Positions 22,035 through 32,649 of a DNA stretch of 64,000 bases are shown one piece after another. The notes under the pieces were generated by a model. The model was not told where the DNA came from. It saw only the letters and a program-made list of their open reading frames with translations, and made no database searches. The position numbers and the translations under genes are program-made. The DNA is taken from assembly GCF_048128805.1 (NCBI RefSeq), contig NC_135997.1, forward strand, positions 3,638,470 to 3,702,469. Direction: 5' to 3'. Positions within the stretch are counted from its first letter, which is position 1, and each line of letters begins with the position of its first letter. The DNA is from Centroberyx gerrardi (taxonomy: Eukaryota > Chordata > Actinopteri > Beryciformes > Berycidae).

Positions 22035-22139
22035 TTTGGGAAGGGAAGGGAAGGCCAGGAAAGGCCAATTTAGCACCTGCATTCTTTCTTTATTTTCAGA
22101 TAGCCTTTTTAAAAGTTACTAGAAATGAGTATTGCAGAG

Positions 22140-22434
22140 CTGTTTTTTGAAAAATGGTCCTCCTGCGGAACCACCTGGATAGATTCTAGGTGTAACCCCA
22201 GGGTTCTGTAATGAACCCTGAGGGATGGTTCCTGTTAAAACCTCCGGGTTCTTTACTGAACCCTTCTTAGAAGGTTCCAGATGTAACTACCTACTGTGAG
22301 TTCTAGGTAGAACCATTTAGTAAGGGTTCTAGATGAATCCCTCTGAGAGGGTTCTAAGTCTAACCTTCAAAAAGGGTTCTCCTATGAGGACAAGTCAACG
22401 AACCTATGGTTCTAGTTAGCCCTTTTATTTCTAA
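22140..22434. repeat. 'gggttct/agaaccc' MITE remnant
   Basis: Repeated short blocks such as 'ggttctgtaatgaaccctg', 'agaaccatttagtaaggg' and 'ctaaccttcaaaaagggttc' give many small hairpins. Same style as the elements at 13019 and 19561, with no clear ends. Confidence 0.5.
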
Positions 22435-22767
22435 GGGCGTTTTCACACCTGATAGTTCGCTTCCTTGGTTCGCACCTGATGCGAGAATGATACATTGTTT
22501 CGTTTTTCAGCTGGTTCGGTTCGCTTTCACAAAGTCAAAAATCAAACGGTCCAGATAGGGATGCCAACCCTCCCGGATTAGCCAGGAGACTCCGGTAATT
22601 AGCCTCAGTCTCAACAATGGGACATCATATTATTATTAGTTTTTTGTTTGTCTCCAATTTATTTTTTCCATCCCGGGAGACTGAGGCTAATTACCGGAGT
22701 CTCCTGGCTAATCCGGGAGTGTTGGCAACCCCTTTGATTAAGCAAACTATCAGGTGTGAAAACGCCC
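22435..22767. mobile_element. Harbinger-like MITE with TAA target duplication
   Basis: The ends 'gggcgttttcacacctgata' and its complement at 22748-22767 are inverted, and TAA flanks both sides (22432-22434 and 22768-22770). A different foldback element is nested inside. Confidence 0.85.
22557..22733. mobile_element. Foldback MITE nested in the Harbinger-like MITE
   Basis: Arms of about 55 bp ('ggggatgccaac'-type tip, then 'cggattagccaggagactcc' and 'taattagcctcagtctc') are mirrored to the right of a ~55-bp AT-rich loop. It encodes nothing. Confidence 0.85.
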
Positions 22768-22784
22768 TAAGAGTGTAAGATCAG

Positions 22785-23040
22785 TGGGAGGAATCAGGCC
22801 CAGCTCACTGACCATAGACGGGTCCTAAGGAAAGCCAAGGCCATCTTGTATCACCCTCCTCTGTGGAAGGAATTTGAACTTTTGCTGTCAGGATGCCGTT
22901 TCAAGGTGCCAGGAGTTAAAACAAAGATATTTAAAGTGTCTTTTGTCCCTGCTGCAATCAGAATGTTGAACTCCACCTCTACCTTTCTCATCCTGCTTGG
23001 AAAGCTCCTTGCTGACGTTCTCTGTTTAGAATTGAATTGA
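22785..23040 (+). pseudogene. LINE ORF2 C-terminal relic
   Basis: A + frame gives 'HPPLWKEFELLLSGCRFKVP', then 'GVKTKIFKVSFVPAAIRMLN'. This resembles the conserved C-terminal block of fish L2/CR1-type LINE proteins ('...LF..F.LLPSGRRYR.P..KT.RFKNSFVPSAIRLLN'). The frame closes at 23038. Only this block survives. Confidence 0.65.
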
Positions 23041-23309
23041 TTAAATTGACAGAGACAAGAAAAAGAATGAACTTTCAAACTTTAACATCATTCAATAAAA
23101 AATATCAAACGATACACCCTGTGTGTGTGAGGGGGGTGTATGAGATGAAAAAATTCAGTTACACTTAGATGCACTCACTGTAGCCTCATCACTTTGACTA
23201 AACCATCAGTGAGGTTATAATGAAATAATGAGTTTTACAGCAACGTTCAGGCTCTGGGAGGCTCCTGTATAGATATAGGTGTTTATCTCAAGCTGACAAC
23301 GTGTATTAA
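23041..23309. other. Non-coding interval
   Basis: Short GT-rich stretch at 23118-23140 and otherwise no recognised feature. Confidence 0.4.
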
Positions 23310-23720
23310 ATCACTGATATTTTACTTAAGTAGGCTAGAAGTAAAAGTACTTGTGTGAAAATCTACTTAAGTAAAAGAAAAAAGTCTCATTTAAAATGTC
23401 CTCAGAGTAAAAGTTACTGAGTTACTTTTAAGAGAAGAGAAAGCTGAGATCTTTTCCATGTGATTCTAAAAGAGGAGAGGACATTGTTTAAATAGTTTCT
23501 TTTATTTGGAAAAACTGGAAATTCCAAAATAAAGCGTACAAACAAAGAAAGGCCAGATTCCTCTTCTCTCCTTTGCTGGCTGACCGTTCACTCTGAATCA
23601 CTTTATGATTGTCCAGTTTCTGATGCTTATGTTGAGCCGCAACATCTGTAGGACACAATCTGTAATGGATGTGATTTAAAAATGTACACCTCCTGTTTCT
23701 CTGCTGTTTTTCAGTGCAGA
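23310..23720. mobile_element. hAT-like non-autonomous element, copy B (partial)
   Basis: Shares 'gatattttacttaagtaggc', 'gagttacttttaagagaaga', 'gatcttttccatgtgattct' and 'aatggatgtgatttaaaa' with copy A at 1890-2402. It lacks the terminal 'acttccaccc'. It ends about 200 bp before the il17c TATA box. Confidence 0.65.
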
Positions 23721-23891
23721 AGCTGTTACCATGACGATGTGAAAAGGGCCTATTAGACTTCAGAGGTAGAGCCAGTGCAGAGAGGAATACACCCTGAGCC
23801 AAGTGGGCGCGGTTAGATGTTGCAGATATTGCGTCACGGTGATTTAGGAAAAGGAACTAAACAGCTACATTTTATTGAGCCGGCTGCGTCA

Positions 23892-23901
23892 GGATTTCCC
23901 C
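23892..23901. promoter_or_regulatory. kappaB-like site upstream of il17c
   Basis: GGATTTCCCC (reverse complement GGGGAAATCC) lies 25 bp before the TATA box. It agrees with the NF-kappaB consensus at nine of ten positions. Epithelial IL-17C induction through NF-kappaB is established in mammals; use of this site is inference. Confidence 0.4.
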
Positions 23902-23925
23902 AAAAATAGAGTAGTGGCACAAGCC

Positions 23926-23935
23926 TATAAAAAGG
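23926..23935 (+). promoter_or_regulatory. TATA box of il17c
   Basis: TATAAAAAGG sits 69 bp before the predicted start codon. Transcription would begin near 23955-23960, leaving a short 5' UTR of about 35-40 nt. Confidence 0.7.
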
Positions 23936-23994
23936 ACCAATGGAGCGTTTGGACACCAGCAAACCTGTTTCAACATTAGGACTGCGGGCTGAAG

Positions 23995-24018
23995 ATGACT
24001 TGGGTCAGTCTGCAAATG
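23995..24018 (+). CDS. il17c: il17c exon 1 (signal peptide start)
   Basis: ATG at 23995 encodes MTWVSLQM and is followed by the donor ATG|GTAATT at 24018/24019. The exon ends in phase 0 and joins to 24153. The start fits the preceding TATA box and gives a hydrophobic signal sequence once joined to exon 2. Exon 1 is short, which is common in IL-17 family genes. The main description is under exon 3. Confidence 0.75.
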
Positions 24019-24152
24019 GTAATTCATTTAAGTGATATTCAGAGGATGCGCCCTGTTGCGCTTACAGAGTGAAATCGGCTTTTTTATGCGCGCTGATTTG
24101 AGCATGTGTGTCAATTAACAAACCAGATTCTTCATATTTTACATATTGTTAG

Positions 24153-24424
24153 ATTTGCATTGGCTGGCTGTTCATCCTGAGCGACCGGACTGCTGCTGCG
24201 GCTGCGCGGAACTGTTCGAGGAAAAGATGCGTCAGTCAGAATGAGCTGGAGCATTTCACTGCGAAGTTTGAGAAGAAGTACCACCGGGAGAAGTTCAGTA
24301 TCCCGAGGCTGAGGGAGCTGAGGCAGCTGGAGCCGCACTGGGACAGGCAGAGCTGCTCCAGCTTCACCCTGCAGACGGCCTCACGGCAGCTGGGCAGCCG
24401 CTCCCTCTCCCCCTGGAGGTACAG
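24153..24424 (+). CDS. il17c: il17c exon 2
   Basis: It opens after the acceptor 'tattgttag' with ICIGWLFILS, completing the signal peptide (residues 1 to about 24), and encodes residues 9-98 plus two bases of codon 99. It carries Cys29 and Cys34, a charged helix-rich N-terminal region, Cys76 and the invariant IL-17 motif SLSPWRYR (residues 92-99). The exon ends at the donor TACAG|GTGAGG in phase 2, matching exon 3. Frame and both splice sites agree across the three exons. This is the same position, within PWRYR, where other IL-17 genes are split. Confidence 0.88.
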
Positions 24425-24494
24425 GTGAGGCGGTGTGGAGCAGCAGCATGAACACAAACCAACACCGGACCGGAGAGAGTCCTGCTCGAAAACT

Positions 24495-24715
24495 GTTGTT
24501 ACTTTACTGACATTTTACTTAAGTAGAAGTAAAAGTACTGCTGTAAAAATCGACTAAAGCAAAAAAGCATCTAGAATTTAAAATGTCCTCAGAGTAAAAG
24601 TTACTGAGTTACTTTTTAGAGAACTTGGTTAGACGTGATCTTTTCCATTCCAACATAATGAGAGGACAGAGTTCAAACTAGATTATTTTAAGTGAAAAAT
24701 TCGGAAATTATAAAA
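24495..24715. mobile_element. hAT-like non-autonomous element, copy C, in il17c intron 2
   Basis: Shares 'gacattttacttaagtagaa', 'ttaaaatgtcctcagagtaa', 'gtgatcttttccattcc' and 'agagttcaaactagatta' with copies A and B. Same orientation, 3' end missing. Confidence 0.65.
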
Positions 24716-24733
24716 TATGGTGCACAATGTACC

Positions 24734-24757
24734 TAGGGATTATATTATTATTATTAT

Positions 24758-24815
<58 letters not shown>

Positions 24816-24816
24816 T
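24734..24816. repeat. (ATT)n(AGT)n microsatellite
   Basis: About five ATT units are followed by about 19 AGT units. A poly-Thr frame across it on the - strand has no biological meaning. Confidence 0.95.
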
Positions 24817-25067
24817 GAGATTTGAAGAAAATACAGCCATTCGAATTTCTGTTGTCTTTTGATGATAATAACACGGACTCCAATACCCACAATGCCTTGC
24901 AGGGCAACCAGGAAGCTCAATGCATTCTTTGTCATGTTGTGGTTAGATTATACAGATTAATATCAACCTCAAACGGCAGGTAAACTCTCTCTAAACTTTA
25001 ACTCTATTCTATCCAACTCTATTTCACAAATGAAGGTGTGTAATGTGAGCTGAGGTTTACTCTGCAC

Positions 25068-25850
25068 TAGAGGTCTTCACGGGTCTACCCGGACCCTAGG
25101 ATCCGAGACCCCGTACGGGTTCGGGTCCACGTTTTATTATGGTCAATCGGGTCCGGGTCGGGTCCCATTCTATTGGTCCCGGGTCTGTTTATCATTATGT
25201 GTAATACCCGAGTGGATCCGAGAAGACCCGTGATCAGCGCTGATCACGAGAGAAACGCATGAAGCGCTGTGTAACTTGCGGTATGATTACTGACCATTAG
25301 GATCAGATAACAAGAGCGAAAATTTGGTGAAATCAATTAATCAATCATCATTTGAAAAGCCATACGTGATATTACGACCAATTTATCACTGCAGGAACGC
25401 AAAACTGACCAATAGAAACAATGTAGCCTACTGCAACTATTGTTTTATCATTAACATGAAATTTAATTTCCTTGTCACTTATTGTAGGCTATAGCTGTTA
25501 GATCCCATTATGGAGTCTCACTGTCAACTAGACAAACTGTAGAACAGCACAACTTGGCAAGTCTTTCTGTTATTTTGATCTCCTTTTATTAGGCTACCAT
25601 ATGTTGTATCCGACATGATAAACGTTTTTAGCAGTAGAACGGCATTTTCAATAGCAATTTTAATTACCGGGTTTGACCCGAGTCTCTCTCCTCTCGGACA
25701 TGCACCGGGTCTGTAATATCTCGGGCAAAAACAGGTCGGTATAGGCTATATATATTTAAAAAAAATTGTCGGGTCCAATCGGATCTCGGAACGAATTTCC
25801 CGGGTCCATTAGGGTTCGGGTCCGTCATTTTGGGCCCGTGAAGACCTCTA
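25068..25850. mobile_element. 783-bp hAT-like MITE in il17c intron 2
   Basis: The ends 'tagaggtcttcacgggt' and 'gcccgtgaagacctcta' are inverted. The flanks ctctgcac and ctgtgcac (25060-25067 and 25851-25858) match at seven of eight positions, consistent with an 8-bp hAT duplication. Blocks rich in 'gggttcgggtcc' occur near both ends. No transposase. Confidence 0.82.
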
Positions 25851-26179
25851 CTGTGCACTGTAACACTGTAACAACTTCTTTAGCTCTCAACTTCAGACTA
25901 TTTCTCTTAGATTCTTATCTTGAACATGATCATTCAGAAACATTGAGTAACACGCACAAGAATGAAGTTTGGTTTTCATTCACTTTCACTAGCACTCCTG
26001 TTTTGCTTTCCTACCTGCTGCCATGACAATGTTTAATAAATGACTCATCACTTAGGCTATCAGTCATCCAGTTCCATAGCTTTATTATTATTAGGAAGAG
26101 TGATACGTGAACTCAATATCAAAACCAAATACTTTTGTAGCGACATCATGAACATCAGACCCAAAACACTTTAGGATGG

Positions 26180-26352
26180 GGCTGTTGAGGAAGAAACGGA
26201 AAAGTCCCTAAACTAAGCAACATCCCTATATGCTCAATTAGATGTAAATATGGGTCAAATGTTACATATTAAGTGAGCATGTGGGAATGTTGCTTAGTGT
26301 AGGTACTTTTCTATTTCGTTTTTTTCTATTGTCGTATTTCCTCAACAGGACT
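26180..26352. mobile_element. Small foldback element in il17c intron 2
   Basis: The outer arms 'ctgttgaggaa' and 'tttcctcaacag' pair, as do the inner blocks 'agcaacatccctatatgctc' and 'gagcatgtgggaatgttgct'. No coding capacity. Confidence 0.75.
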
Positions 26353-26487
26353 ATCATCAATCACCAATATTTGTAAAATACATGATTTCCTGGTGTTGAA
26401 TGATGTTATTAGGTCTGTATGATCCTATATGATAAAATCAAATGTGTAACTTGAATACATTATGGAAGCTACTGGTGTAAAACCTCA

Positions 26488-26498
26488 CCTTATCTTAC

Positions 26499-26530
<32 letters not shown>

Positions 26531-26552
26531 AATCTTATCTTATCTTAGCTTG
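26488..26552. repeat. (TTATC)n microsatellite
   Basis: About twelve pentanucleotide units, some changed to TAATC or TTGCC. Confidence 0.95.
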
Positions 26553-26740
26553 CCTTATAGCCCTTAATCACAGTTACAGTCTCACAGAGCTTCACAACGC
26601 CCCCATAATGAAACAACAAATGAAAACAACAAATGCATTTCCTCAGTTGTTCTACATTTTGTTTAGTTGCCCACTCAGAGTTGTTTTGCTGACCGGCCTG
26701 TGTTTTTCCAGTGTGTGATTCGTCTGCTCGTCTCCTTCAG

Positions 26741-26984
26741 AATAGACGAGGAGGACGGCCGGATCCCGCGCCACATCGCCATGGCCGAGTGTCTTTGCGA
26801 GGGCTGCATCGTCAACCAGCGTGAAGACCTGGGCTACAACTCTGTGCCTGTGTGGGCGCAGCTGAGGGTCCTGAGGAAGACCACCTGCCCAGGTGACGCA
26901 CAGAGATTCCTGATCACAGCACAGGTGGTTGAAATCCCTGTGGCCTGCACTTGTGTTGTGCCTACAACTACTAAAGGAAAATGA
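26741..26984 (+). CDS. il17c: il17c exon 3: interleukin-17C-like cytokine
   Basis: The three exons encode a 179-residue secreted cytokine; human IL-17C is about 197. This exon opens after the acceptor 'gtctccttcag' and completes Arg99 of SLSPWRYR. It continues with RIDEEDGRIPRHIAMAECLC, then EGC, NSVPVW, and ends 'PVACTCVVPTTTKGK' with TGA at 26982-26984. Cys116, 118, 121, 148, 168 and 170 supply the cystine-knot-like framework of the family. The form 'PWRYR.D.D..R.P...A.AECLC.GC' and the ending 'VPV.CTCV.P' fit IL-17C better than IL-17A/F or D. Known IL-17C is made by epithelia, signals through IL-17RE/IL-17RA and drives antimicrobial and neutrophil-attracting responses; the same role in this fish is inference. 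An upstream acceptor-like 'tttttccag' at 26711 is rejected because it brings a stop in frame. The closest alternative is another fish IL-17 paralogue. Confidence 0.9.
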
Positions 26985-27084
26985 CCACAAAAACATCAAG
27001 TCATAGACTCAGACGGGCTTTGGTTTTCTTTTTTTAACCAAATTGATCATATCAGGATAATCCTTTTTGAGGGATGGGGTTTAA

Positions 27085-27620
27085 AGCTGCAATAAGCAAA
27101 ACTTTCTGACCACTAGAGGGCGACAGAAACCACAACACATTTGCAAACAAACTCACAGCAAAGCCACTTGCTAATAGCTAAGCTAACCCTCCCTAAAGAG
27201 AAGTCTCACCGGTTACCAGTCTCACTTTGACAGATCTTTCTCCTGCTGAAGGTTACATGTCCCACAATGACAAGTGAAGAGGCAGGTAGCAAGTTTACTA
27301 GTTTAACAAGTTTACTCGCTCGCTTCATCGATTCCGCCATTACGAGAAAATGTTCAGGAATGGGAGGGGGAGAGAGCCGCTTTTAAACAGCGAGGGAGGA
27401 GCCAAGCTAGTTTTTAAAAAATGAAAATCTACTGAATGGAGCGGGAGAAGCTTCGAGTCCGTCCGGGTTTTGACAACAAGCTGTAGAAAAGAGGTGAAAA
27501 CAGCAACACAGCTGGATATCGGTTTCATTGGTTTCATATCATTATGTCTCAGTGAAATCTCCACATAGCACACATTAGTTTCAGGATCGGTTGTAAGGTC
27601 TGATATCGCTTATTGCAGGT
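27085..27620. mobile_element. TTAA-target MITE (element T2)
   Basis: The ends 'agctgcaataagc' and 'gcttattgcaggt' are inverted and TTAA flanks both (27081-27084 and 27621-27624). TTAA duplication is typical of piggyBac and Kolobok elements. The interior has no transposase. It lies 100 bp after the il17c stop codon and may overlap its 3' UTR. Confidence 0.75.
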
Positions 27621-27624
27621 TTAA

Positions 27625-29480
27625 ATGAACTATTTCCATGTGATCTCCACAGTGTTAAAGGCTTGTTTTGTTTATTTAACAGAATATTAAGTGACTTCTG
27701 ATGGAAGATAGAGAAAATATCTCAGGTAGCTGAGGAGCTATATTGTTATATTGTTACTCCCCCACTCAGTATAAGTCAGTTGTTATTAGACTGATAGGTG
27801 GGTGTTCTCTATTATGTCCACTGCAAGAAGGGAGCACACTTACTCTTACTTGTGCACACCCTCTTACACATACTTGCCTATCGCTTTTGTCATGTAAAAA
27901 CCTCCTAACTCCAATTTTGGTGCTTTTTATGTTTTAACTTAAATTGAAGGATTATATCTTCCTATCTTCCTAAATTCTGTGACCCTTCAGCTTCTATATG
28001 AAACCCTCTTAAAACCTATTGGATGATAGTCAGAAATAGACTCTTGTCAAGCTGAAACCAAGGCTGTATTTTTTCATTTGCAGTCACTGATGAATGTGAA
28101 ATATGACAGCATCGATAAATGAACCGAACGTTGCAGATGTTCAGATGATGCTGACGCCACAAACTGAGCAGGAAACGCTCCAACAGTTAAAACAGGGAAC
28201 ACAGTAGGCTATTTATAACAGACGTGACACACTAATCCTTAAACCAAGCCTAGACGGGTAAAACTTGTTGGGAGTAATCTGTGCATGGGAGTGTAGTGAG
28301 TTTCCTCACATAAAGTTGTGTTTGTTTTAAAACTCATTTGGCAAACAGGAAATGTAAGCCTCTACTGGGTGAACTAGGCCCAGCACTGATGTAAGACACC
28401 TATGGATGTTAAAATTGTAAAGAGGTGTTTTAACCCTCATTAGATTTTCTTATACTGTTGAAATGATACTGGTCTAATTTTGATCTTTCATGTTTTAGTA
28501 AGTAAAGTAAAGGAGTAAATTCAGGGGTAATGATGCCATCAAATGAGCCAGTAAAAAGTCACGTGTGTCAGATTTTGTAATAACGTGTCTCTAGCTAAAA
28601 ATTCCCTCATCACAGCTGGAATTTAGTCTTGTTATTTTGTCTTGATGTGTATCTACTCTGTACTGTGAACATACAGTCGTCTTATCCATATGCTTCATGT
28701 CTGTGTGTCTTTCTCCACAGAGTGCTGAGTGAAGCATGTGGCTGAAACATTTGTCTTTTTTCATTTGCATCAATGCACTGTGGAACTGTTATTTAAAATC
28801 AATAAATTGAGTCGTTTTGGCAAGACATCAGACCTGTTGCATCTTTTGCACCATATCATTTTTTCCAATTAATTTTGACTTTACTCTCCTGCATCTAAAT
28901 TCTAGCAATGTGAGTGCAACAGCATTTCTTTCATTTTAAAATACAATCTGGAATTTGTGTGACATCTGAATTTTGGGTATATTTATATACGCTCTTAAAG
29001 AGTTGGGCTTGTAGTTTAAATGTATATAGTTTTGGGGAATTTTCCTAAACCATCATACCTGAAAACACTGTTTAAAACTCCAGTGATTAGATACACTAAA
29101 ATTGTGAACAAAACGAAACTTTCTACCGCCTAGCTGTCTCATTCTGTCAGTCCTTGTATGGAAAGCACAGACAGTGAGTTTCAGAGTGGAAAACACGTCT
29201 CAAATCCAACAAATCGATGTGCAAAGCAAGCCAGCAATGGGGCAACAGTGTTTTAACAGATGCAATTATGGATTGAGTCTTTTAGTAAAGTGTTACCATA
29301 TATTTATTTTTAGAATTGCATCATATACAGGTCGGACACAAAGTAGAAAAAAAAAAAGAATTGCATTATATCCTGGTACACTATTGAACATCCTGTATTT
29401 AGTTAATCATTTGTTGATGTTCTTGAAAGGCCACAATAGCCTGATTGAGCTTAATGGACTGCTCTAATGAAGTTCAGCTG
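27625..29480. other. Non-coding interval downstream of il17c
   Basis: No credible exon. A possible polyadenylation signal for il17c cannot be singled out. At 28722-28800 'tgaagcatgtggctgaaaca' followed by 'aatcaataaa' looks faintly like the Penelope tails but lacks the core, and is not called. Confidence 0.4.
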
Positions 29481-29484
29481 CTGC

Positions 29485-29900
29485 ACTGCAAAAACTGACA
29501 AACTGAAGTTATTTTATCTTGTATCCAGACTTATCAGCTTATTTTAGTTGTTTTTTTTTGGTGAAATCTGGATTTGTTTTTACTGTACTAGCCAATAATT
29601 TTACTGGTTTCAACAAATTTGACTTTTTTTCAGGAAAATGTAACTGTGTGTTTCAGGACATTCACTTGGTAAAAAAGTTGGAGAAAGTTTCTTGTTTTAA
29701 GATTTTCTTCATTGTTTTATGATGATTTCTTGAAAGAAGTCATATTGGCATGTATCAAGTGAAATTTATTGAAACCAGCAAGATTATCTGCCAGTGCAGA
29801 GAGATAATTTGGCTAAAAATATCATTAAATAGGCTTGATAGGTCTGGAAACAAGTTAAAATCACTGAACAACTTGTCATTTTTTGTACATCTAATATAAT
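29485..29900. repeat. 'cactgcaaaaa' MITE fragment
   Basis: It begins 'cactgcaaaaactgacaaac' and continues with 'cttatcagcttattttag' and 'ttggctaaaaatatcattaa', wording of a common fish MITE. The matching right end is absent or decayed. Confidence 0.4.
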
Positions 29901-30307
29901 GTTTTGCCTAGGATGCAAAATAAGTATCATTTTCTTGCATATTGTAGCATGGTAATAAAATATATAGGTAATTTTCTCAGACATGTTTCTGATTTGATTG
30001 CCAGTCACACAAATACACAATAAAAAACAAGTTGTGAGGTTTTTCTTCAGGATGGTTTGTCACCTTATTCAAGTGCTTGTTAAAAAACGTCCACTTGGTG
30101 TCTCTGCACAGCAACAGGAGGAAACATTCTGGCTTGAGGCTGAAAAATCCCCCGCTGGCTCTTCAGCAGACACACAGCAGGTCGCGGCATGTTCGCCTCA
30201 CTGCACAACGAGTTTTTACTCTCATATCAGACATTTCATCTGTAATGTGAGAGGAATAAACCTGCTATGGAATTACCTTTGTTGAACCTAGCAGCAAAGT
30301 GTTAGTA

Positions 30308-30672
30308 CACTGCAAAAAACGTCCGTCTTAACAAGTCACTCGTCTCATACAGAGGCTTCAAATCTTAAAATTCTGCCAGTGAGGTGAGATAACTCTTGCT
30401 CGCTTGTTTCCGATACAGTTTCACTTGTTTCAGGAATTTTCTAGAAAGGAGTGTCAATATGTTGAAACAAGTCAGAATAAGGCAGATCACTGCACTGCTA
30501 TCAAGAAAATGACACTTGATTCTACAAAATTGTTGCAACAAGTTGATTTGCTTTGGAAACAAGTGAAATTATCTAACGCCATTGGCATTTTGTCACTTAT
30601 TTTAAGAAACTTACAATTTTAGGACTCAATAATAGACTAAATGACTTGTTAAGATGGAGATTTTTTGCAGTG
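30308..30672. mobile_element. 365-bp MITE with 'cactgcaaaaaa' termini
   Basis: The ends 'cactgcaaaaaacgtccgtc' and 'ttttttgcagtg' are inverted, and the next block 'ttaacaagtca' pairs with 'tgacttgttaa'. The interior contains mirrored 'acaagtgaaatt'-type blocks. No coding capacity. Confidence 0.8.
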
Positions 30673-31038
30673 TAATGACATGATTGCAAGGTATAGTGCA
30701 TTCAAGTCAAGACACCAAGACACCACAAAATAGTTGGTCATTCATTTGGCACGCATAACAAATTGATATCTGATATTTGTTTCATCAATATTTGCTATGA
30801 ATACCACTGAATATGATTGTCACTCTGCAACATTGTATAGACACTCATTTGACATTTCAGGAAGCATTTAAATCAGTCAGTAATATTATCATAAATAATA
30901 TTATTATTTGTACAAAGCTTTAGAATATAAATTATTCACATCTTACATTGCACCATAAATATGAACAAATGTCAGGCTAAATTAACAGAGTTGACAGGTA
31001 TGATATCAAAACATTGTGTGGAGTGGTGGAAGGTGTGT

Positions 31039-31081
31039 ATGTGTATGTGTGTGTGTGTGTGTGTGTGTGGGGGGGGGGGGT
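31039..31081. repeat. (GT)n(G)n microsatellite
   Basis: A GT run is followed by about 12 G residues. Confidence 0.95.
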
Positions 31082-32610
31082 TTGCTCATTTAAAAGTGAG
31101 AGTATTTTTCAAATTGTGATTATTCCTCATCTAGCAGTCAGTATTTGGCTTCCTCAGTCGTTTTTCCCTAATATTAATATTTACACCTTAGCTTGTGATC
31201 TATGACAGTCGAATAGTGCAGAAAAATGAGGTAGAATGCAGTTTATATGAGGAAGTACAGTGGCAGCTACTGCACTTTGCCTTTGTTTGCTACTGCAGTT
31301 AGAGATAAGACCAAATCAAAATGTTTATACACAACACAGATAACCATACCACAGAGGCAATATGAAAAAAAAAAACTTGTGTCAAGATTAGTCAGTTCTT
31401 CTTGTGTCCTTTAGAAGAGAGACATTTCTTTGTTGTTCCATCACTGGTGGACAAATACTCGGTTCGCAAAACACAATGAGAAATTACTGACAGAGCACAA
31501 TAAGGATTATAATGGAGTGAGAATCCCAGTGTTTGCCAGAGACGATGAAACTCATTATTCTATCCCATTTGGGTGTGGCACTAAAATTTCGACAGACTTC
31601 AGACTTCAGACTTCCATGATCGTGTTTTAACAGCAACCTGGTTAAACCCGTCACATTTTGGTTAACAGCTTCATTTGACCCTTTGTTATATTAACAGTGT
31701 ACTCAGACCATCCCGCATTTTAAACACCAAACTGTTACAGCTCTTCTCTTCTTTTTTCACCTCAACAATTAAGGCTGCTGGTTACCTTGCCTGTTGCCAA
31801 CACACATAAATACACGCCTCACTAAACCCTAGCAATTAAATCGTTAAACATTATTTGATCAGGTTTGCATTAGGAGCATGGTCAGACTTGGCTATGATGT
31901 CATATGAGGAACTGAAGGCAAACCGGTATGTGTTGTACAGTAATGCTGGGCTCAGATTACAGGAGTTTTGAAATTAACTCACACACATATGGAGAAATTT
32001 AACCGATTTTCTTCTCTCTAATCGCAAACAAGCTCACACTACAAGTTTAGAAAATAACGGTGCATCACACACCACAAGATGTTATAATGATCTTGCGTGA
32101 GGGAGCTACTTTACACAACACGTCACGTGATCATGGGGAGGCACGAGGAAGATGGTTACAGACATGGAGGCTGAACAACTGGCTTTGGTGTGTGCTGTAG
32201 TTTGCAGTACCAAACAACAGCCTCCCAATAATGGATGAGGAAATGGTTGGAGAGACGTGGGAAACACAGATTGTCTGTTCCTCAGAGAGAACTGGAGGCG
32301 AGAATTTGGTACACTATAGTCTCAAGGGCTAAAGGTTTGCTGTTGCTGTAGGCGATACCGTCAGCTGTCACACTGCGGCCGGGACGTTAAAGTTGTATTG
32401 TGCACCGTCCAGATTTTAACTTGCAAATATCAAACAGGATATACATTATCGGGGCGGCCTCGATGCGCCTGCGAACAGTTTGGGAGGGTTAAGATTTGAT
32501 TTCTCAACAGCTCACATTACCAAATATTCTGTGCCGAACATCAGTACCGACCAAGGCCCAAAAGAAAAAAAAAAAGAAAAGCAGTTTCTTGAGCCTTTCT
32601 CTGGCTGTCA
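31082..32610. other. Non-coding interval 3' of the galactosyltransferase gene
   Basis: No second gene is visible. The part nearest 32650 should contain the 3' UTR of the - strand galactosyltransferase gene; a poly-A signal was not identified with confidence. An A-rich run lies at 32563-32580. Confidence 0.4.
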
Positions 32611-32649
32611 TTCTGTTTTTTGACTCCTTCATTTCAAGATTGTCCTCTA

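Noticed and set aside
26712..26740. Alternative acceptor adding 29 nt to il17c exon 3
   Set aside because: With the phase of exon 2 it creates an in-frame TGA at once.
26652..26999. 115-codon - strand frame opposite il17c exon 3
   Set aside because: Antisense shadow of the cytokine exon.
28710..28810. Fourth Penelope-like tail ('gctgagtgaagcatgtggctg' region)
   Set aside because: The CUGAUGA box is not present and surrounding wording differs; similarity is too weak.
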